From assembly GCA_023436615.1 (NCBI GenBank), contig JAEZIO010000062.1, positions 1 through 28,363 on the forward strand: 28,363 nucleotides of DNA, written 5' to 3'. A program made the position numbers and the translations under genes. The notes under the pieces are model-generated. The model had not been told where the DNA came from. It ran no database searches and saw nothing but the letters and a program-made list of their open reading frames with translations. Below are positions 24,084 through 28,363 of this stretch, in pieces (positions within the stretch are counted from its first letter, which is position 1; every line of letters starts with the position of its first letter). Source of the stretch: Pseudomonadota bacterium. Its GTDB lineage: Bacteria; Pseudomonadota; Alphaproteobacteria; Sphingomonadales; Sphingomonadaceae.

Positions 24084-26236
24084 TTGGCGCGGACCTCGAT
24101 GCCGCGGGGGCCGTGCTTGCGGATGTGACAGCGCTGCAGCCATGGGCTGGCGCGAGCGCGGACATCGCGGAGCTAGCAGCGGACGTGAGCCAAACGGTGG
24201 TCTCCGAGACATTCCCGGGGGCGCTGGTTCCCGTCATTGACAGTGCCGGATCGATGCAGATCGACGTTGCGGCACTGACTATGTCGGACTGGCGGCGGCT
24301 GAAGCCGGTCCTGTTGGCATTCGCGGGACCGACGCTCACGGGCTTCGACGGCGTATCTGAGGCGTTTGCCGCAACTGATCCGGTGGGTGTTCGCCTCCAG
24401 CAAGTCGCGCCCGCTGTTACCGCGATAATGCGCTTGCCGCCGGACGACCATTCGCGCCGTGTAGCGTTGCGCGCCGTTTTGCGCGCTCGCGAGACCCTGG
24501 CGCGGGCCCCCGACTTGCAACGCTCGGCCCCGGTCCCGACCTCTTCGCTGTTAGCGCGGTTCCAAGACTATCTCAACGTCGGGCGCCGCGACGCAGCCGC
24601 GGGTGTCCTCGAGCGCCTACGTAGCGAGCTGCGCCTAGACGCACTCAATGTCAACTTCCTCGAAGTTCAATTGCTTGCGGCCTTCGACTCGTGGGCCGCG
24701 ATCATCGCACTGCCTGAGTTTCCAAGCCTGTGCTTCGCGCGCCGAACCCCCGCGATCACAGCGATCCTGTTAGAAGCGTTGTATCGGACGCACGTCGCTG
24801 GCCCGTTCGACGCGGGGAATGTTGCCGACACGTTCGCGGCCTATGCTCGCAACGTACAGGGCTTCGTGCAATCGATGAGGACCACTACGCCGCCGCCATC
24901 GTTACGGACAGGGGGGTGGCGACTGCTCGGCTTGGAGGTCCTCCACGATCCCAGCAGAGCTGACCTGCGCGCCGCGATTGCCGAGCGGAGGCCCGACCTT
25001 GGCTGGATCGTGGGCCATCTTCCGGCACAAGCGTCTCACGCGCCGCCGGGGATGGCGGCTGTGGCGCCGATCGATGCCGCACGAGACGCGCTGATCCAGG
25101 CCGAGGCAATCGACAGCGTCGATCTGCTGGCGGACGCTATGGCAGCGATGGCGCGCCTCAATCCAGATGAACTGGCGCTGCTCCGCGAGACAATGCCGTT
25201 CCGGCCAATCGTGCAGGCGACCGATGACCTCGCTGGTATCGCGCCTCCGACCTCATGGGTTGCGTGGCTCAAGCGCGCGCCCGATCCAACGTTTGCCAAC
25301 GCCCTGGAGATCGCACGGCGCGGCAAGGACGAATGGGAAATCGGAGGATCGGCCGCCGACCCGATTGCGCTAAATGCCCTCGCCACAGCGCTGGAAAAGG
25401 TGCAAGGCGACCCTCTCGCCGCCGAGCGAACCACCCAGGCGCTGCCCTACTTCGTCGCTTGGCTGCAGCGCGACGAAGAATTTCCTAGGGTTGCGCTGTC
25501 GCCGATCTATGGCGAGTTGCTCACCCTCTTCGCGCTCGGTAGCGCGCGCAGTGCCACGATCTACGAATCGAGCCAGGTGCTTGTTGAGGCGCTGCTTGCC
25601 GCCGGGCTCGACCACAAAGCGTATCGCGACCTAATCGCTGATATCGACGAGATCGCTGGCGACGGCTTTGGCACCGACATGATCTATTGGGTCCTGGAGC
25701 TTGTCGAAAGTTTCATGAACGCTGCTACGCCCGACGCGGGTGCTCGCGAGGCGTTCCTCCATCGCGTTCTTGCACGCGTCGTTCCAATCTATGGCCGCCT
25801 TACCCGCATTCAGCGGATCACCGTCAGCTTGTTGGCGAGCGAACTCGCTTGGACGCTTCCAGGATCAGCGGTAACCTCTGTTGAGCCTGCGGACGATGGG
25901 TTGGCCAGCCAACTAGCTGGCTTGCGCATTGCCATCTACTCATTGACGGAGTCCTCAAGCCGGCAAGCCAAGGCTGTGCTGGAGAAGATCTCACCATCCG
26001 TCACGGTCGATACGAATGCCGATCACGGTGCTAGCCCTCGATTGCGCGCACTCGCGGAGAATTCCGATCTCTTCGTGATGACATGGTTATCAGCAAAGCA
26101 CGCAGCAACAGAATTCATCCGTGAGTGCCGCGGCAGCCGAACATTGCTCTACGCACAAGGAAAAGGATTCTCGAGCATATTAAGGGCCATCGAGGCCCAT
26201 CTAACAAAGAGCTCTCGCTCGTCTGGTTCGACTTGA
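24080..26236 (+). CDS. dpdD: DpdD-like protein, last gene of the operon
   Basis: The protein has 718 residues and is assigned by position after dpdK, matching the K-D order of known clusters. Most of it is helical and rich in Ala, with repeat-like helices at about 150-220 and 330-520 and no catalytic motif I recognise. The last 105 residues form a separate alpha/beta unit: GLRIAIYSL strand, TVDTNADHGASP, then NSDLFVMTW and LLYAQGKGFSSILRAIE. The pattern recalls DUF2325-type small domains (strand, H-G, D-L-x-V, S-S), which is only a weak resemblance. The C-terminus seems complete although the IS110-type element lies about 100 bases downstream. dpdD is among the genes linked to restriction in Salmonella Montevideo. 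Confidence 0.8.
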   Translation: MIGADLDAAGAVLADVTALQPWAGASADIAELAADVSQTVVSETFPGALVPVIDSAGSMQIDVAALTMSDWRRLKPVLLAFAGPTLTGFDGVSEAFAATDPVGVRLQQVAPAVTAIMRLPPDDHSRRVALRAVLRARETLARAPDLQRSAPVPTSSLLARFQDYLNVGRRDAAAGVLERLRSELRLDALNVNFLEVQLLAAFDSWAAIIALPEFPSLCFARRTPAITAILLEALYRTHVAGPFDAGNVADTFAAYARNVQGFVQSMRTTTPPPSLRTGGWRLLGLEVLHDPSRADLRAAIAERRPDLGWIVGHLPAQASHAPPGMAAVAPIDAARDALIQAEAIDSVDLLADAMAAMARLNPDELALLRETMPFRPIVQATDDLAGIAPPTSWVAWLKRAPDPTFANALEIARRGKDEWEIGGSAADPIALNALATALEKVQGDPLAAERTTQALPYFVAWLQRDEEFPRVALSPIYGELLTLFALGSARSATIYESSQVLVEALLAAGLDHKAYRDLIADIDEIAGDGFGTDMIYWVLELVESFMNAATPDAGAREAFLHRVLARVVPIYGRLTRIQRITVSLLASELAWTLPGSAVTSVEPADDGLASQLAGLRIAIYSLTESSSRQAKAVLEKISPSVTVDTNADHGASPRLRALAENSDLFVMTWLSAKHAATEFIRECRGSRTLLYAQGKGFSSILRAIEAHLTKSSRSSGST

Positions 26237-26351
26237 TTGTCGCTAAAAGCCTTGCGTAAAGCTCGAGTTCATGCCGCAACCTTGAGAAACGCTCCGTACC
26301 CGAGTTATGTGTGGTCTGCCCCTGAGAGGTTTTCCTCCCTGAGGTATGATG

Positions 26352-26368
26352 ATGTGGAACGGCTCCGC
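26352..26368 (+). repeat. left subterminal inverted repeat of the IS1111-type element
   Basis: ATGTGGAACGGCTCCGC is the exact reverse complement of 27730-27746 (17 of 17 bases). It lies 62 bases upstream of the transposase start. Confidence 0.85.
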
Positions 26369-26430
26369 TTTGCGGCATCGCTAATCCGGGATTGATTTCC
26401 GGTGCTGTCATTCGCGGAAGGGATCTTTCC

Positions 26431-27474
26431 ATGTCGCAGATTCAAGTTGTTGGTCTCGATCTGGCCAAGCAAGTGTTTCAGGTCCATGCGATCGCTTCGG
26501 ACGGGGCGGTCGTCTCGAAGCGCCAGTTGCGGCGATCGCAAGTCCTACCGTTCTTCGCGAAGCTTGAGCCTTGTCTTGTTGGGCTAGAGGCGTGTGGCGG
26601 AGCGCATTTTTGGGCGCGCGAGATCGCTGCGTTTGGGCATCGGGTGCGGCTGATGCCGCCGGCTTACGTCAAGCCGTATGTAAAGCGCGGCAAGACGGAC
26701 GCCGGCGACGCGGAAGCGATCTGCGAGGCCGTCAGTCGACCGACCATGCGCTTCGTTCCGGCGAAGACGGCGGCGCAGCAGGCGGCCGCAATGGTTCTCA
26801 AGGTTCGGAACCTGATCGTCCGTCAGCGGAACCAGACGATCAATGCGTTACGAGCGCACCTTTCCGAGTTTGGCATCGTGGCCGGTGTTGGGATCAGCAG
26901 GGTCGCGGACCTGACTGCGGTCGTGCGCGACGCTGACGATGCGCGGCTGCCTGGGGAGGCAAGAGCGGCGTTGGTCGGTCTGGCGGAACAGATCGACGCC
27001 CTCAGCGCGCGGCTGCAACTATTGGATCACCAGATCGCCGTGCAAGCTCGCGAGGATGCAGACATGCGCCGGCTCGCGACGGTTCCCGGGATCGGGCCCA
27101 TAACAGCCGCCTCGCTCAAGGCGCTCGTGCCAGATCCCGCAGGATTTGCTTCGGGACGCCACTTTGCCGCCTGGCTCGGTCTGACGCCGCGCGCCCATTC
27201 GAGCGGAGGCAAGGAGCGATTGGGCCGGATCTCGAAGATCGGAAATCCGAAGCTCAGAACACTCTTGATCCTGGGCGCGACGACGGTCTTGCGACATGTC
27301 CGGAATGGCGCTCGAGCCTCAGGCTGGATCACCGCGCTTTTGGCTCGGCGTCCGCCGAAGGTTGCGGCGGTCGCGCTCGCCAACAAAACGGCCCGGATCA
27401 TTTGGGCGCTGCTGGTGAAGGGCGGCGTCTACCGCAAACCCGGTTTCCAGGACGGCGCCGTCATGGGCGCCTGA
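26431..27474 (+). CDS. IS110-family transposase (IS1111 group)
   Basis: This 347-residue recombinase is full length for the family and appears intact. The N-terminal RuvC-like DEDD domain shows D10 (VGLDLAK), E53 (GLEACGG), and D90 with D93 (KTDAGDAEAI). A central coiled helical region holds RQRNQTINALRAHL. The C-terminal Tnp_20 domain has TVPGIGPITAASL from 217, AAWLGLTPR, and SSGGKERLGRISKIGNPKLR at 257-276, which carries the conserved serine region. I chose the ATG at 26431; a longer frame begins at 26392 but extends beyond the normal N-terminus (VVGLDLAK near residue 10 is usual). Such enzymes act with a bridge RNA made from a non-coding end of the element. Confidence 0.93.
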   Translation: MSQIQVVGLDLAKQVFQVHAIASDGAVVSKRQLRRSQVLPFFAKLEPCLVGLEACGGAHFWAREIAAFGHRVRLMPPAYVKPYVKRGKTDAGDAEAICEAVSRPTMRFVPAKTAAQQAAAMVLKVRNLIVRQRNQTINALRAHLSEFGIVAGVGISRVADLTAVVRDADDARLPGEARAALVGLAEQIDALSARLQLLDHQIAVQAREDADMRRLATVPGIGPITAASLKALVPDPAGFASGRHFAAWLGLTPRAHSSGGKERLGRISKIGNPKLRTLLILGATTVLRHVRNGARASGWITALLARRPPKVAAVALANKTARIIWALLVKGGVYRKPGFQDGAVMGA

Positions 27475-27729
27475 CGTCGAGAAGCCGATCAGAGCTGACC
27501 GGCGAGTTGCCGCCGGTTAGGGCAAGGCGCATTACGAATGACGAGACCCCACGGGACGACCCCGGTGTAAAGAAGGCCTCCAAAGCCTCAGCGCCTCCGA
27601 GCGCGCAGGTATGATCAGCCCTTCACATCGCGGACTTCGTCGAGGCCAGCGGTCTATGACCGCGCGCAAAGGCCGAACATATGACCGCACCGTTCCCGGT
27701 CAGGTCGACGTCGTAGAGCGCTCTTGTCC
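27475..27729 (+). ncRNA. possible bridge RNA region in the right end of the IS1111-type element
   Basis: This 255-base non-coding stretch lies between the transposase stop and the right inverted repeat. In IS1111-type elements the bridge RNA is encoded at this end. A hairpin is visible at 27498-27517 (ACCGGC and GCCGGT, 6-bp stem, 8-base loop). I could not define the RNA borders or its target and donor loops, so the call rests mainly on family knowledge and position. Confidence 0.35.
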
Positions 27730-27746
27730 GCGGAGCCGTTCCACAT
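27730..27746 (-). repeat. right subterminal inverted repeat of the IS1111-type element
   Basis: This is the exact reverse complement of 26352-26368, 17 bases without mismatch, and sets the right border of the element a few bases beyond. Confidence 0.85.
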
Positions 27747-27750
27747 GTGG

Positions 27751-28363
27751 CTTTGGCCGTGTGGAGCACGGATCGATGGCGGGGGCACCGGCAGCCTTCA
27801 CAGCTACGCCTCGGCGAGGGAGTGGAATATCCGGCCGTTGAGAAGTTGGTCCGCACGCGCGTTAAAGCTCTCTCAGGAACCGTTCTCCCAAGGGCTGCAG
27901 GGTTCGATGAGGGCGGTCTTTGAACCAAGAACCAACCGCGTGAGAAGCCGAAGCGAAGAGGCTCGGCCGCCGGCTCTTCAGCCCGTCGCACGAGGCAGAA
28001 TGCTCCTGACGCGCTCGACCTGCTGCACGAAGTCGTTTGTTTTCGTCCATAGGGATAGGCTCGCGTTGGACTTGCTCGCGTCGCGGACCGCGGCGATCGA
28101 GCGTCTCCGTGATCGATGTGACAGGGATACATATGCGTCTTGGCCAACCGGCGTCTCGACATGAGGCGGATCAAGGGGTCGGCGGCGAAATGGTAGCATC
28201 TCCCTCCTCCGCTACCATCTCGTCGCCCCAGAAAATCTTCTTGCTGCAGCGTCGCCTCTCCGAGACGCTTGGTTAGCGCTGCATCGACGCCGCACGCCTG
28301 CGAAGCCATCCGCCGTCGGCCTATCAAACCGGCGTCGCCGCCGGCGCGCCGTGATCCTCCCGG
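27751..28363. other. right flank, no recognisable gene
   Basis: Open frames exist on both strands, the longest on the minus strand from 28327 running through the IS end to 27623, but its translation is low-complexity and crosses the inverted repeat, so it is not a real gene. Short pieces may be remnants of other mobile elements, but none could be named. One hairpin is present at 28190-28218. Confidence 0.4.
28190..28218. repeat. 8-bp inverted repeat (hairpin)
   Basis: ATGGTAGC and GCTACCAT flank a 13-base pyrimidine-rich loop. No T-run follows, so a terminator is doubtful. It may be part of an insertion-sequence end or a protein binding site. Confidence 0.25.

Larger units (their letters stand above)
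2523..26236 (+). other. dpd gene cluster (7-deazaguanine DNA modification and restriction)
   Basis: Fifteen co-directed genes lie head to tail, with overlaps or gaps of at most 65 bases. The set holds a DNA-type transglycosylase (DpdA), two DGQQR proteins (DpdB-like), QueE, QueD and QueC, a SNF2-like helicase (DpdE), a RecQ-like helicase (DpdF), DpdG, a P-loop ATPase (DpdH), DpdI, a large DEVH helicase (DpdJ), a phospholipase-D-like protein (DpdK) and DpdD. The content and the E-F-G-H-I-J-K-D order match my recollection of the dpd island of Salmonella Montevideo. Confidence 0.93.
26341..27750 (+). mobile_element. IS110-family element, IS1111 type (ends approximate)
   Basis: The element contains a 347-residue IS110-type transposase and a perfect 17-base inverted repeat pair enclosing it. 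Subterminal inverted repeats mark the IS1111 subgroup; the IS110 subgroup proper lacks them. The real tips should lie a few bases outside the repeats, so the borders given are estimates. It sits just after dpdD and does not appear to break any gene. Confidence 0.75.

Noticed and set aside
27623..28327. 234-residue minus-strand frame in the right flank
   Set aside because: It runs through the right inverted repeat and the putative bridge-RNA region, and its translation is low-complexity, rich in Arg and Ser.
1..28363. CRISPR array, tRNA or rRNA genes
   Set aside because: No regularly spaced direct repeats and no recognisable tRNA or rRNA segments were seen on either strand.

Overview
The window is high-GC DNA from what looks like an alphaproteobacterium, possibly a sphingomonad. 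That is inferred from base composition, codon use and the insertion-sequence types; there is no rRNA or tRNA gene to confirm it. It is an accessory region, a genomic island with insertion sequences at both ends.

Left part (1-2007). The window opens inside an IS5-family transposase gene (2-232). Next comes a small minus-strand operon of three genes, read leftward from 2007: a 330-residue protein of unknown function with a helix-turn-helix-like stretch, a 92-residue DUF4258 protein, and a uracil-DNA-glycosylase-like gene that appears cut off near the insertion sequence. About 515 bases without a convincing gene (2008-2522) separate it from the main operon, which runs the other way.

Main part (2523-26236). 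Fifteen plus-strand genes lie head to tail. Most overlap by 1-14 bases, and the largest gap is 65 bases. Together they form a dpd cluster, the system that places 7-deazaguanine bases in DNA and is linked to restriction. The order is: a YaaA/DUF6884-like gene (candidate dpdC), a dpdB-like gene, dpdA, a second dpdB-like gene, queE, queD, queC, dpdE, dpdF, dpdG, dpdH, dpdI, dpdJ, dpdK, dpdD. QueD, QueE and QueC make preQ0 from dihydroneopterin triphosphate. DpdA, a tRNA-guanine-transglycosylase relative, would exchange guanine in DNA for preQ0 with a DpdB-type DGQQR protein. DpdC would convert preQ0 to the amide form. DpdE, F, J (helicases), G, H (ATPase), I, K (phospholipase-D-like) and D would act against unmodified DNA. 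The distinctive points are two divergent DpdB-like proteins flanking DpdA, preQ0 genes built into the operon, and a perfect hairpin between the modification half and the helicase/nuclease half.

Right part (26237-28363). An IS110-family element of the IS1111 type follows, with a 347-residue transposase, a perfect 17-base inverted repeat pair at 26352-26368 and 27730-27746, and a non-coding right end that may encode a bridge RNA. The last 600 bases hold no gene I can recognise.

The dpd system itself is described (Salmonella Montevideo). What looks new here is the variant architecture, and possibly the truncated minus-strand operon.
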